Shown here in pieces: positions 34,261 through 47,325 of a stretch of DNA of 64,000 bases. Origin of the DNA: Manis javanica (lineage: Eukaryota > Chordata > Mammalia > Pholidota > Manidae); contig NC_133158.1 in the NCBI RefSeq assembly GCF_040802235.1, forward strand, positions 38,506,001 through 38,570,000, in the 5' to 3' direction. The stretch's first letter is position 1; the number at the start of each line of letters is the position of its first letter. The position numbers were made by a program, and so were the translations under genes. The notes beneath the pieces were generated by a model that did not search any database, had not been told where the DNA came from, and saw nothing but the letters and a program-made list of their open reading frames with translations.

Positions 34261-35880
34261 TTGGACGCATCTGGTTCCTGGTACAGTCCCCAGGGAGGCT
34301 ATGAGCGGTTTCGTAATGAGTTCATTATTAGAGATTTCATGTTGGGAAGTTTTCAGCAAAGTCGCGAATAAGCATACTGTTTTTGCCAAATGACTGAAAA
34401 TGTTTCTCTGAACTGTTAAAATTTCACTGTGTATATGCTGAGATTGGGATAAAATGGTAAAGCATGGTAGCTGCTCTGATTGGATATAATTGAGAAATTC
34501 TTCTGTGTGTGTGCTGATGTGAAAAAGCATAAAGTCAGCCGCAAGTGTGGGAGTCGTCGGGCCTGTGCATTGGCTCCTGGGAGCACAAATGACGCTGCCG
34601 AGCCCTCTCCCTCTCTGGGCGCACAGCAGGTTTGGTGGGTGACTCCCCGGGAAGAAGCAGGCAGCCCTCCGGCAGGTGTCCCTGCTCACCCTTCCTCCGG
34701 AAGTGTACTCTTCAAGAGACACTGCATTCATAAGTCATGTGGAGTGACCGTCCCAAGGTTTTTAACCTTTGGGTTCAAGACTCTAAATAAAGCTACAAAT
34801 CCTCCCTCTAGGGGAAAATCTCACTGGGCTCAGAACACACAAATTCCTGTGCCGTCCTATTTGCTGACTCTGTGGATCTTGAACGAAAATTCCAAGATAG
34901 GAAGAGCCTATATTTTAGAGGTTTGGATGCCAAGGGGAGGGAGAGAGAGGTAGGTCAGGCAAAGGTGAAAGGGATTTGGGCCAGAGGGGACCCAAGCACA
35001 CCTCCTTAGTGTGGGGTGGTAGTCTGCGGGGGGCGGTGAGGTGGCAGGGGATGGAATAATGAAGGAAGGAGGTGGCTGAGGTGCCCAAGAGGATGGGATT
35101 CAGAGCCCTCGGGTCTGGGCACCTCTCCTCTGGCAGGAAGGGAAGGAAGGAGGGGAGCAGGCGGGGCCCACTGGGTCTAGGCACAGTCCGGCTTATGTAC
35201 ACAGCAACTTTACAGATGGGGGGCAGAACAAGACAGCCTTCCTTCCGCATGCGTTTGCCCATCACCCACTGTGCGCCACATGCTGTCCTCGCGTGGCCCC
35301 TGAGTGGGGCAAATGGTGTCTGAATGGGGCAAATAAGTGAGCAAAACTCCATTAATAAGCAAGAGAATTTCAGACACTGCTCAGGTTGGAAGGAACTATG
35401 TAGGGGGTGGGAAAGAGGACAGAGGGGAAGCGCTTCCCATCAGTGCCTGGATGAGGCTGAGGAGCCAGCAGAGGAGAGCAGCACGGCAGGGAGGGCGGCA
35501 CTGCAGGGGGCGGGACCCGCGCCCCACTCCAGACACTGCAAGCTCCCTCTCCGTGCCTGCCTCACTGCCTACCGCACCTGGGACAGACTTGGCACCCACA
35601 GCCATTAGTGAGTGAATAAGGAAAGGACGTTGTGTGTTCCGTCGCTCTTTGTGACATGGGCCCTGGATGCACCCTGATTTGCCTGTATTCCATGTGCCCC
35701 CTCCTCACTCAAAATCTTAGCAGGCACACTCCTGTCTCAGAGCCTGTGTTCAGCGTGCCCTCGCCCAGGGGCACCCCTCCCCAAGGGGCACGCTTCCCCT
35801 GGTGGACCTTTCCCCCGGGTACGGCCATCCCCAGGTGTACCTTCCTCCCAGACGGGCCCTTCTCCAGGGGGCACACGGCC
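34261..35880. other. Gene-free stretch, possible L2 remnants
   Basis: No coding exon is recognised. Bases about 35255-35420 resemble a minus-strand L2 fragment. Open frames to 183 codons (antisense 34180-34731) lack any domain. Confidence 0.4.
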
Positions 35881-36180
35881 CCTTCACATTCTTTAGGCCT
35901 CTGCTCAGCCGTCACTGTCATGAAGCCTCTCCCACTACCCTTTTTAAAAGGAAATCTCTCAACTCTCTTCCTCCTCTTCTGCACCTTCTTTTTCTCCATT
36001 TCACATATGCTGTAACTCCCACATTACTTTTGTTTACTGCCCACCCCCAGCCGTCAGATGTAAGTGCCACGAGGGTGTGGTGTGTTTTTAAGAACTCTGC
36101 CCTTTGCTGTACCCCCAGTGCCCAGAAGAGAGTCTGGCACACAACAGTTGGTTCGTTCATGTTTATCAGAATGGAACTGA
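35880..36180 (+). mobile_element. L2 LINE fragment
   Basis: The order 'GATGTAAGTGCCACGAGGG', 'TGCTGTACCCCCAGTGCCCA', 'GAGTCTGGCACACAACAG' is the 3' end of an L2 element in the plus orientation, and 35895-35940 fits the upstream L2 segment. Old and diverged. Confidence 0.55.
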
Positions 36181-39100
36181 CACACCCATCTCCCTCCCCT
36201 GACTTTTGAACTTCAGGAGCACTGGAACCCTGCCTTTTTCATCAGGGCCAACAAAAACAGTGGGGGCTTGTTTAAATGTTGGTTGAACTCATTGGCCCAT
36301 CTGCCACAGCGTGGAGACGCCAATAATTTCACAAAGCCTCAGAAAAACTCTGGCAGGAAAGATTCTCCCATGGCCTGGTGGGAGCAGCTCCCTGCACTGA
36401 ACGCACAGCTCTGTGACACAAGAGTAAGTAATTTCCTAAGAAGGTGGCCTCATTGGGTCTTACTCAAGCTGGTCAGCAGGGAAATCTCACAAGTACACAG
36501 TGTCACTCCCAGGGGGAGCCTAAGAATAAAGGAAATCAGGGTAGCAAACCGCCTCCCAGAGAGCCCAGTGCTGTAAACAAACTCGCTGGAGCAACTCCAG
36601 AAACAGAGAGGTGGTCCCCGTGAGCCTGGGCAGGACAGCTCGCTGGTGCACCCGGAAGCCCAGAGACAAGGTGTCCACATTGCTGGTCGCCTGTGTGCAC
36701 GATACCAAGTGTTCCAGCATTGGCCATCAGGGTCCCCACCAGGAACTGAAGCCAGGGCCTGCAACCCCTGGGTCTCCTCCTTCCCTTCCTTGGCCCATGT
36801 CCCTGCTTCCAGGACCTGCAGTGCCTCCCGGAGGTGGCACTCCGGGTCCCACTGGGCCTGCCCTTCAGGCACCTGTAGATGGCTTCTCACCTTCCTAGGG
36901 CATGGCTGCCTTCGGGCCTTCGGGGCCTGCAGGCAAACCACAGGGGTGAGGGAGGGAGGTTCTTAGGGCACAACTTCCTGCTCCCCTAGGGCCCCAGGGG
37001 GATAGCGAAGGGCATCTATTTCTCTATTCATTAGCTCACTCACGAACTCTTCTTTCAGTGCTTCCTACGCAGGCATTGTGCCAGGGGCTGGTGAGCCCGT
37101 AGACGTCCTCCCAGGACCTCACGGTGGGGAGGGCACATCGCAGCCAGTCAGCCCACAAGGGCGCATCACTGGGTAGACAGACAGCTGCCCTTGTCCTGGC
37201 CTTTTGGTCCCCCACGATCTCCCACTGCCCCTACAGAGGAACGGAACTCAGCAATGCTGTCGGTTTCTTGGCTTTTTAGTTCAAAGCTCTCCCCCCAGGT
37301 TTTGTCAGTAGGGAGAGGCTGGATTACACTGCAATAGCATACTAACCCTCAAATCCCAGTGGCTTAACATAGTGAAGCTTTATTTCCCGCTCACTGTGAA
37401 AGTGCCACGGCCACAGCTCTCAGGGGTCCTACTTCTGTGTCGCGTGACTCCATCGTTCGCTGCCTGGGAACGGGGCTGGAGCTATATGCAGGCCCTTCCA
37501 TGCCTCAGCCCCCTCCAAGCGAGGTTTCTGCTCACTGCTACTGACCAGAAGAGTGGGGTGCACATGAGGAGGTGGAGTTTAACGAGGAGGTGGAGTTTAA
37601 CGAGGATGTGGGGTCGCGTGAATGTTTGTAGAGGAACAAATGTCAGCCACCACTTCCTCCCACAAAGAAATATTCCCCATCAGGGGCTGGTGAGGAAGAG
37701 GGGTGGGCCAGGCCCACTGAGATAGTCTCACAGGTGATACTGAGCTCCCCAGGCAGCACGTGAGAACCAGCCCCGGGTGCCCCTGAGGAAGTGTCCAGAG
37801 AGGCTGTCTTCAGCCTTCTGGGCTGTCCCGGGGCCTCCACCAGGCTCCACCTATGTGCTATGTGCAGAGCTTCTAGCCTAGTAACTTCTCTGTGCAGAGA
37901 CAGGCCCCCCACCTGGCCCCACATAACAGGCCAGTTCCTTTCGACATCCCGAGTGCCCTTGCGTGGTGTGTGTGCCGGGGGGGCCTCGGCCCCTGAATGA
38001 GGGGAGCCTCCACTGGCACCTCGAAGTGAGCCACTCCACCCAGCCCAGACGGCGGCCACAAACAGCCCTGTGGACTGGGGGACTCTATGCTGAGGCCAGC
38101 ACTGAAAGGGAGAGACGTGGCACCGTGAGAGTGGACTTGGCCTCCACCCGGCAGGGCCACTGTGTCCCGAGGATGTGCAAGCATTTGGTAGAAAAAGAGA
38201 GCAGGGTGGTGGGAGAGCACACTCAGAGCTCAGGATTGGCATGATGGGACCAAAGGGGCATACGTTGAGGTTGGCGGGGTGACCAGAGCAAGTGGGTTGT
38301 GACTGAGTCCTGAACCCATGCTTCTCTGTGAGCCCTCGAATAGGGCACGTGGCCGCAGAGTAAGACTGGGAGCCGGTGACATGGCAGGAAGTCGAGAAGC
38401 AGCCAGCCCGCCCGGCAGAGCCGCCTTCTGGATATGTCAGCCCCTGGGGCCATCCGAGGAACGTTAGGAAGAGTCTGTCCAGGAAGAAGAAGCCCTAATC
38501 TGCCCATCCCAGGTCCCACCCATCGAGGGCTGTGTCGTGGGGCACAGAGGCTCCTCACTTCCGGCTTGCCCACCGACCTCTGACCCCAGCAGCCGGAAGC
38601 CTTCAGGTGGAGGCAGGAGGTGCTGACAGAGCAAGCCCTCCCCCAGCTGCGGCCCTGCCACCTCCAGCAGAGGCGAGTGGAGGCCAAGCATTGCAACACC
38701 AGCTAAACAAAGTGTCTTCTATCACTCACCTGAACACCTGCACTTCAGAATATGGATTTCCAGGAAGGTCGGGTGTCAGGGCAAAGCTCTGAGGTGCCCC
38801 AGATCTTCAGGGTGACCCATGCCTCCAGGATGGCCCCTGGGGAGCTGGGGGACTGAATCTCCAGGAACCAGCTCAGCTCCCCATGTGTCCATCCTGTTCT
38901 GCAAAAACAAGCACTCAACTTCATGAGTGTTTTACCACAAAGGACATGTAGTGTGGGGACCAGTGACACCATATCTCATGCTGGCCAACAGGCAAAACTG
39001 GGACCGCTTTGAACCTGAGGAAAGGTGAAAGAGAGGGAATGTCTAGGGATACCTCCGGCTCTAAGGCCTTCCTCTAGCAGGGCCCCACTCCCTGTGTGTG

Positions 39101-40650
39101 GTGTAAGGAAGCACCCACGTTAGCCCCAATCTCAGTCTTGCAGTGTGTAGCCAGGAAAGCCTTAGGAGATGTGCCAGGTCCTCCACAAAGAGCAGAGCCA
39201 GAGTACCCAGCCTCCCACTGCCAGCCTCTCTCAGCGGTCCTGCTGGGGACCTGGCAGGCCACAAAGGAAGCCCTTAGTTGCTTTAGCAATGGATTTCCCA
39301 GTGTGGCGGCTGACAGAGCGAGGCAGGGCTGGCTTCTAGCCCCACACAGGTGATGGAACCCACCCCTGCTGTGCACCAGGTCACAGGAGTCTGGTGGCCT
39401 CTCTGTAGCACCTGCCTGGACTTCTTCATCCTCACCTGCATTCAGCAGAAGTAATGGAGAACCCTGCAACCGCTGCCAAACCAAGGGGTTCTTGACCCCA
39501 GCCAAGAAGACTGCCCCCAGTTTGGTGGGCCGCCCGGAGCTCCACACAGACTCGGGAGTCCTGCTCTGACACCTCAAGCAGGTGGCTGTGTTCCTAGGGG
39601 TGGGGACAGAGGGATAGCATCCCCAGGTTCTGGCTGGGGCCCAGGGTGGGACGAAGGGAGCAGCCCTGCCAAGGACAGCCACCTGGCTGGGCCCACAGCC
39701 ACCCGAGTGGCAAGAGGTGGGAAGTCCTGCCTGTACTTTTCTAGTCCCTGGGGAGAGAGGTGCAAGGGACAAAGTGAGTGGCAATGCACATTGGGGGAGC
39801 CAGCTTACAGGTTCAGACACAATCACTGATGTTTGTTCTTATAAAAACAAGATGTAGGCACAGTGAGACACTGCAGTCCTAAAAGCACGTGACCAGAAAA
39901 ACCAGCTCTCTGCCCGCCACCCACCCACCTCCTGCCTGCCCGCTGGCCCTGCCTTGAATGATGATCACGTCATTTTTCATGGGCAGGCTTTGCTCGCCTA
40001 CATGTCCCAGTGCTCAGGTCCGTGCATGCTGCACAGGAGACATTTCCCAACTGTGATCTGAATACTGAGTTGGTCAATATTTCTAAATGATAGGCTTATG
40101 CTATTATTGCTCGATGAGCAGTTTTTGACATGAGCTATGAGAGTCTGTCATGCCAGAAGGCTTAGCCCTTATCAGCAACCCCCCTTCTCTGTGTTTCCCT
40201 GCTCCCTCACCCCGCAATCTCCCAATATGGGTATAGAGAAATGGGTAAAATTAATGATCTATGATGCCTATGTAGTACTGCACACGGCAGAGGCAATACT
40301 GTGATTTTTTTCTGGCCCAACTTTTTGCCATTCTTAGAGTTTGTTTTAAACATTTGCTCAATTTTCAGCAGACTGATCTGTGTTTTTTATTTTTTCAAAA
40401 TGCCCCATCAGACCTGTGCAGTGCGTAGTGACGTGCTTTTTCAAATGCTTCCTCCTGTGGGAGAACCTGGCAACTCTGCCCTTTTAGCCCCTCTCTGTGT
40501 GGACGCCTTGTTGTCTGGAGGGGCCTGTCAACCTGAGACCACCTTCTGGGGCCTCTTACAGTGGCCCGCTTGGTCCTTGATCCCAATTGTGCTGTTTCTT
40601 GGTTTGTTCTGTTGTTTTTCTGGATTATGTACTTCAGTGGCTGCAAAGAA
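36181..40650. other. Gene-free stretch with scattered fossils
   Basis: No exon with convincing coding and splice signals is found. Seen: a probable minus-strand L2 fragment at about 37040-37160, an unassigned interspersed repeat beginning near 37330, and an 18-bp tandem repeat near 37567-37605. GC-rich open frames (up to 250 codons antisense at 39074-39826) carry no domain that I recognise and overlap frames open on the other strand. Confidence 0.4.
37567..37605. repeat. 18-bp short tandem duplication
   Basis: The unit GAGGTGGAGTTTAACGAG occurs twice back to back and is followed by a partial third unit (GATGTGG). Too short to suggest function. Confidence 0.8.
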
Positions 40651-40659
40651 AGAAGGCAG

Positions 40660-40687
40660 AGTGTGTGTGTGTGTGTGTGTGTGTGTA
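40660..40687. repeat. (TG)n microsatellite
   Basis: About thirteen uninterrupted TG/GT units. A second alternating purine-pyrimidine stretch with GTGCGTGTGTGCACGTG character lies at 41183-41232. Confidence 0.9.
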
Positions 40688-41232
40688 CATTTTCATCACT
40701 TGTTGGCCTTTCAAACTGCTTCTTCCACTCTGTGTTTCACTTTGAGTTGGGAATATAATATGTGGTTGAGAGAAATTTCCTGTCCTAACTTTGAGTACAG
40801 TGGTTCTTGCTTTTGAAAAGATGAACATATTTGCATCCACATTTCTTTGTATATGTCCTGTTTGGATTCGAGGTTCAGTATCTCCCCTTTCCTGTGTTCC
40901 CAAGTGGCAAGGACGTGTGCTTTTCCATTCATCCCAGTGGCATCAGGTGGGTCCTTCCCACCCAGACACCGTGGTCCTCCAGTTCCTACACAGGAACAGG
41001 CTGACTTCACCTTCTGTGAGCAGGAGGAGAGGCCATGCAGTGCCTTTATTTTAGACTGTCTCAAATTATTCATTTTTCACAGGAATCTTGCTTCAAAATG
41101 TAAAAGCCTTTCTTATTTCTTGGCTGGTATTAACATATGATTTGGAGCCTCTATCTCTTCTCTACACTGTCTCAAGTTTCTCTATGTGTGTATGTGCGTG
41201 TGTGCACGTGTGTGTGCGCTCACACGTGTGTT

Positions 41233-43740
41233 CACCTATCTTAAAGTAAGAGACACAAGGCAGGTAAGCAAGGGGTGTGACTTGTATACACAAAGGCCTT
41301 CCACAAATTGACCATAAAAAGACAAAGAGAAAAAAGGGAAATGCAGGTAAATTGCAGAAGAGGAATTCAGATCATATAAACATAGTGAAAGGTGGGAACT
41401 TCCTCTGGTGGTCGGAGAATTACAATCTTAAAGCAGCAGTAAGGTTCCAGTTTTGCAGGTGTGATGGGCAAAAATGGAGGCAGATAACCTCCAGCACTGG
41501 CGGGTCACCTGCTCTCATACCTGGGGTGTCCAAGGGGAGTGAAACATTGTATTTTTAACAAGCAAATTTGGTTAACACCTATTAAGATCCAAAACTGTCC
41601 ATGCCATTTAACTCAGCAGTTCAACTTTGAAAAACGAGCGTACTGAAAAAGTTTCAGCACAGAGGGCTATTAACTACAATATTGATGGTTGTTGGGAGGG
41701 TGGGGACTGAACCCCGACGGACAGCAGAATGCTGACTATGCCGTGCACACACACACACAATCACTAGAAAATGAGCCACAGCACTCAGCAATGAGCTTGA
41801 GGAAATGATGGTGTGCACACTCAGTGGAGTTCTGTGCAGGTGTGAAAGGAATATCACAAGTAACATCTGAAACTCCTCTCAGTCATCAAATAATTGCAGG
41901 TAGCATCGGTACAGTTATTCCTACACTGCTGTGTGGTGGTGGGGGCGCAGTGAAGGAGATGCTTATAACTACTGATGTCCTTGGGAACTGGGATTTTCAG
42001 CAGGGGAGGAAAGCCATACAGATGTGAGATCAAAGCGGTTAAACAAAATATTGCCAGCCTAAATCTGAACTGAAAGTTTCAGTATGAACATTGGATACAT
42101 TCAATATTACTGAAAGTGCTTCCTAGTTCTCTGAGCACTGAGCACATACTAATTTAGTCATTTTGGGGGGTGCAGGGCTTTGGAGAAATAGCGAATTCCT
42201 GGTCTGGGAGAGACACATAAAATGAAGCTGCCATACCTCTCATACTGGAAAGGAAGGAGCTTTCAGACTCTCCTGCAGGCATGGCACCCTTGCTCAGGAG
42301 CTGCCCTGAAGAGGCTCCTCTGGCTGAAGACAGGACATTCGAACAATAGCAGAGAAGGGGAAATAACTGCAAAGAATTGAATTCCATCTTGTGTAACTGG
42401 AGGTAGGGCTGGTACAGTCATTCCTACACTGTTGAGTGGTGGTGGGAAGCGAAGGAAATACAAGATACATCAAATCCTGGGGCTCATGAGCAATCATTGG
42501 TCACCTTTGAGAGATGCTAGTGACACTGGTAAAATGAAATCCAGGCCATCAACATCAACGACAACACACATTTAAAAGAGACACAATCAGACACTGTGTG
42601 CTTCCCGATGAGAGTGACAGTACTACCTCAGAAGTATTCTTACTGACAAACACAAATAAACCAAATGAGGCCAACTGTGCCTCCGGCTCCAGCTACAAAT
42701 TTACAGCAAAGAGAAGCCTCCCACAAATCCAGCAGGAAGCTCTGTGGGACAGTTCACTTTGTTCCAACAAATGAATTGCAAAGAGTGAACAGGGTGAGGT
42801 GAGGAGGAGGGAGGGAGGAACAGGGACAGGGAGAAAGAAGGGGGAGCCGGAGGGGAGATGACAATTTGTTTATTTTTTCCTGTTGGTGGGTGTTTGGGTG
42901 GTGTCGTTCTTGGCTAGGATCCACAGGCAGCTGTGAACAAGTCTCTGTACGGATGGATGTATTTGTTCTCCTGGGTAAAATATCTAGGAGTAGAAAGGCT
43001 GGGTTACAGGGAATATAATAAATTTTTAATAAAATAAGTTGAAAGTAGAGAAAGAAAGCTAAGCAATTAAAAAGGATGGTTGCTGGACCATCAATTACAG
43101 AAAATTGGTTGCTAAGCAAACATCAATTACAGAAAATACAAAAATCTGGGCTTTTCCGATTGCCAGCCTCCAATGAACCGTTGCTGCAATAAGCTACTCA
43201 TGACCCTTCTGGACAGTTGTGGCCACCGGGGCCCCTCCAGTTTCAAAACCACTGACTCAGGCCCCTGTCTCCCTCTTTCTGTCCACTTGTTCTCCCATTC
43301 AGCCTCTGGTCCAGCTGCTCCAGCATGGCCACTCATTGGCTTTAAGGGACCTCTAGCTCACTGACCTCTGCCATTTCTCTTGTGCATCAGCATTTTCCTT
43401 GTTCAGCTCAAAATCTAAGTTCACTTCTACTCTTTGTTTTTGACTGAAACCATCTGGACAAACTGCCAGGCTTAGATGAACCCAAACTCTGTTTCCTTTT
43501 CCTTGGTGTCTGCTTTTTGAGTAGCCTGGTGCTGCTGGGAAGGGGTCTCAGAACAGTATAGATTGGTCCTGCTCGTGACCTCCAGTCTCAAATGAGCCTC
43601 CACACTGCCCAGGCTACTCAGTCTTGCTCAGCCAACCCCTGTCCCCATCTCACCTCTGCTGATGGTCCTGCCTTGTTCTTTGGAGAAAAAGAAGGAAAGT
43701 CATGAGGTGAGATTACCATCTTTCACCAACATGAAACACA
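41233..43740. other. Gene-free stretch with a diverged local duplication
   Basis: Two related segments in direct orientation, about 41905-41957 and 42399-42452, share 'TACAG(T)TATTCCTACACTG' and GTGGTGGTGGG. A CA run lies at 41748-41759. No coding exon is recognised. The antisense frame 42754-43119 shows no domain. Confidence 0.4.
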
Positions 43741-43751
43741 GACAAATCCAT

Positions 43752-44285
43752 TATCCATCCATCCATCCACCCATCCACCCATCTGCCTATCCATCTAACC
43801 ATCCATCTATCCATCCACCCACCCATCCATCATTTCACCCACCCACCCACCCATCATTCCACCCACCCGTCCATCCACCCATCCACCCATCCATCCATCT
43901 ATCCATCCATCCACCCACCCATCCACCCCTCCACCCATCTATCCATCCACCCACCCATCCACCCATCTATCCATCCACCCACCCACCCATCCATCATTCC
44001 ACCCACCCGTCCATCTACCCATTCACCCATCCATCCAACTATCCATCCACCCACCCATCCATCCATCTATCCACCCACCCACCCCTCCACCCACCCACAC
44101 CCCCATCCACCCACCCATCCATCCATCTAACCATCTACCCACCCATCCATCCACCCACCCACCTGTCTACCCACCCATCCATCCATCCACCCATCCATCC
44201 AACTATCCATCCACCCACCCACCCGTCCATCCACCCATCCACCCACCCACCCTTTCATTTACATATCCATCCCATCCAGTCCTTC
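43752..44285. repeat. (CCAT/CCAC)n tetranucleotide array of about 530 bp
   Basis: Long array of CCAT and CCAC units with scattered CTAT, CATT and CCGT variants. The plus strand is open for 219 codons across it (43662-44321) as a His-Pro-Ser-Ile / His-Pro-Pro-Thr pattern. This is the direct translation of the tetranucleotide (12-base period equals four residues) and is not a gene. On the minus strand the units are GGAT/GGTG. The array is irregular, so it is old or evolves by local slippage. Confidence 0.92.
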
Positions 44286-45870
44286 CTGTCTGCCTGCCTT
44301 GCACTGAAGGCCACTTCCTGAATCTGTTTTTAGATGCTTTCCCTTCCTACCTTTTCAGGAACCACAGACACTACTAATTCCCTCTTCTTCCTCATACATT
44401 CAACTTTTCCTTCTAAGTGGAGTCCTGCCTTCTGGCTTTTTACCTCTAAGTCCCTCTCATTAAAAACCTTTTCCTGTCTCCATGTCTTCATGCACCCTTG
44501 CTCCCATGCTCTCCAAGCTGACTCTACTCCTGTCACTCGGGACAGTGCTCAATGAAGTCACTGATCCGATGCCCTCTCTGTTGCTGGACCTAATGCACAC
44601 AGCTTCTTCCCCACCATGACCTCTGTGTAGCAGTCAACAAGCACTCTTGACACCCTGTGGCAGTCATGTGCCCGGTCACTCTCAACTCGATTCCTCGCCC
44701 CTTTTCCCTCTGCTCCACTGTGTCTGGTCCCAGCAAACTGCATTCCTTAGGCTCCCTTGGCCAAGTGTCTTCAGTTCACTCAGGCACTGGGAGGCCCTGG
44801 TGGGAGATGGGGAGAAGATGAGTCAAAGCCAGGATATGTCCCCCATTTCTCTCTGCTTTAGACGGCATGCCCAGGAGTGGATGCATCACCTCCTTGATCC
44901 CACCTCCCCTTGGGCAGCCCTGCTGGTCCCAACTCTTGGGTGGCCCTTCTGAGTTTTTGTTCTTCTGCTGGGTGACTCCAACTTCAGAGCTCCGCAGTCC
45001 AAGGCAGAGCAGGCGACCAGGCACATGGCTGTCCCAGGGGCCAACAGCGCTGACTGCCCTGGAGGGTCAAGAGGCAAGGGCACGTGTGTGCTCAGGTTTG
45101 GTGACATGAAGTGCCAGCAGCTTTGTCTCCCCTCACCGTAGGTCTGGCCTTAGGGTGGCCTCAGTGTCCCGTCGGCTGCTAATCTCTGGGTTGCCTCACC
45201 ATTTCCTGCTTGCATCCTCAGCTCTTCTAACACTTGCGTCCCTATTGCTTGGTATCAGATTCCCTCCAGTGACCTTGGGTGGGCTCTGTCCTAACTGGAC
45301 GGTACCAGCTCACCCATCAGTCCGCTCTGCACCCTTCCTTCGGCTGCTTGCTGCTCGGGAGTCTGACCTGGAAGGACTGCGTCCACTGGCTTCTTTGTCT
45401 CTGACTTCCAGGATTTAACCATTAGAGAGACAGTCCTGGAAGGAGGTGGAGAGAGGGAGGGAGGGATATGGCTCTTTGTTCTCCTGGCTCCCCCTTGTGG
45501 CGGGTCCCGTCCTTGCTCAAGGTCACAGCTCCTAGCCAACAGTCCCTCCTCCACACGGCCCTCCCTGGTGTGGTGAAAGCTCCGTGCCCTCTCTCCAACC
45601 TGCCCTCCCTCCAACCGCTTTGCACCTCGAGGTAGCAACAGCTCTGCTCTCACTGGCCCTCAACACTGCCCTACGTGCCCTGGACCAGTGCTCACTGGCC
45701 TCCTACAGCCTCTCCACAACAGAGCCGGAGCAATGCATTGCCTCCCCTGTGCCAGGCCCAGGACCAGAGGGAGCTGGGACAGAGTTCTCAGCAAGGAAAA
45801 TTGTTCCTTCATGCTTTTTGATGCTACATGGCCTTTATAATGAAACTGTGATGGGGCCAGTAGAAATTAA
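44286..45870. other. Gene-free stretch
   Basis: GC-moderate sequence with overlapping open frames on both strands (up to about 120 codons) and no domain or exon structure that I can support. Confidence 0.4.
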
Positions 45871-45879
45871 TTGTTAAAA

Positions 45880-46230
45880 AATTAGTTGTGGTAAAATAAC
45901 CACAAAACTGACCATCTTAACCATGCATGCAGTTCGGTGGCATTAAGCACTTTCACTTTGTCGTGCAACCATCCCCACCACCCACCTCCAGTTTTTTCAT
46001 CTTCCTAAATTGAAACTCTGTCCCCGTAAAACACTCACTGCCCACCCCCTCCCCCAGCCCCCGCAGCCCCCGCTCTATTCTCTGTCTCTGTGACTCTGAC
46101 GGCTCCAGGGACCTCACGGCAGCAGAGTCACACAGCGTGTGTCCTGCGACTGGCTTACTTCACTGAGCACAGCGACCTCAAGGCTCATCCACAGTGTGGT
46201 CTGCGGCAGAACTTCCTTCCTTCTCAAGAC
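45880..46230 (-). mobile_element. Old L1 3' UTR fragment
   Basis: The plus strand shows 'GTTCGGTGGCATTAAGCAC', 'CGTGCAACCATCCCCACCAC', 'GACTGGCTTACTTCACTGAG' and CTCAAGGCTCATCCACAG, the antisense 3' UTR of L1M-type elements. No frame is preserved. Confidence 0.75.
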
Positions 46231-46479
46231 TTTTTAAAAAAGATGCCACAGACTGGGGGACTTATAAATAAAAAGTTAGCAACCTGATGTCAGTTACCCC
46301 AATGCTTCTGAATGGCCCTGGCCTATGAAATCATATGTCTGGCTACCACTGGACCTCAGGGTGAAATGCAGACTCCGTGCTCCGTGCTGCAGGTTCTGAC
46401 CCTGGTCCTCTTCAGTTCCTCTCAACCAGCTGCATGGTGAGGCACACTTTCTCACAGGCCCCCCCCAGACATCCCCACC

Positions 46480-46800
46480 TCCATACACCCCTCATTCATT
46501 CTTACTCTTCTCTCCATCTGGAATCTTTTTGTTTTTTCCTAGTTGAATTCATCCCAGTCGTACCAGGCCTTAACCTCTCAGGGAAACCAGCGCACCCCAA
46601 GCCCCCACACTGAACCTCTTCTGTCTCACGGGTCACATCACTTCCCTCCTTTGATACCTGCCCTGTCTGCACATCCATCTCCCACTGGGCTTCAAGGGCT
46701 GGAAGGAGACTGTGCCTGACTTTCCCCATTCCACATTTATTCCTCTGCAATGAGCTCCTCAGGGCTATCGTCAGGCCAGGAGTGGCCAGGGCCTGGGAAA
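46480..46800 (+). mobile_element. Probable L2 fragment
   Basis: Segments such as CATCTGGAATCTTTTTG and the CTCCTCAGGGC region fit a decayed L2 3' half. Weak call. Confidence 0.4.
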
Positions 46801-47024
46801 CAAACACAAAATAGCCCCAAGGTTTGATTGAACACAAGGGTCCACCGGCTCAATGGACTCACAGGCTCTGCAGTCCAAGGATGGCTGGGAACTTCCTGAC
46901 CAACAACTTGGCCCTTAGGAGTGTTTTTGTTTGTAATTGCAGGTCCTCAGATGCATCCTGGTTCAAGGCCCAGAGCGGTATGAAGGCTGACTCATAGTTT
47001 TATATTTCTGTGCACCAGAGTTGG

Positions 47025-47325
47025 AATGTTTGTGCCCCCCCAAATCCATATGTTGAAATTCTAACCCCCAAAGGTGAGAGTGTGCAGAGATGGGGCCTTT
47101 AGGAGGTGATCAGTGCCCTTATATGAGACCCACAGAGCTCTCCAGCCTTCCCACCATGTGAAGACACAGTGAGGAGTCCCTGACCTGGAAGAGGGTCCTC
47201 ACCATAGCCGTGCAGGAGCCCGGACTCGACTTTCGGCCTCCAGGACCGTGAGAAATAAGTTTCTGTTGTTTATAAGCCACCCAGTCTGTGGCATTTCCTT
47301 AAGGTGGCCTGAAGACTAAGACAAT
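47025..47325 (+). repeat. Ancient interspersed repeat, family A (plus)
   Basis: Begins TTGGAATGTTTGTGCCCCCC and continues 'CATATGTTGAAATTCTAACC', 'CCACCATGTGAAGACACAGT', 'GGCCTCCAGGACCGTGAGAA' and 'TTATAAGCCACCCAGTCTGT'. It appears nearly full length and shows the head that the copy at 1965-2225 lacks. Its family name is not assigned. Confidence 0.6.

Noticed and set aside
39074-39826. 250-codon antisense frame
   Set aside because: No recognisable domain, no splice context, and competing open frames on the opposite strand. Best explained by composition.
43662-44321. 219-codon open frame rich in His-Pro-Ser-Ile / His-Pro-Pro-Thr
   Set aside because: It is the direct translation of a CCAT/CCAC microsatellite with no exon signals.
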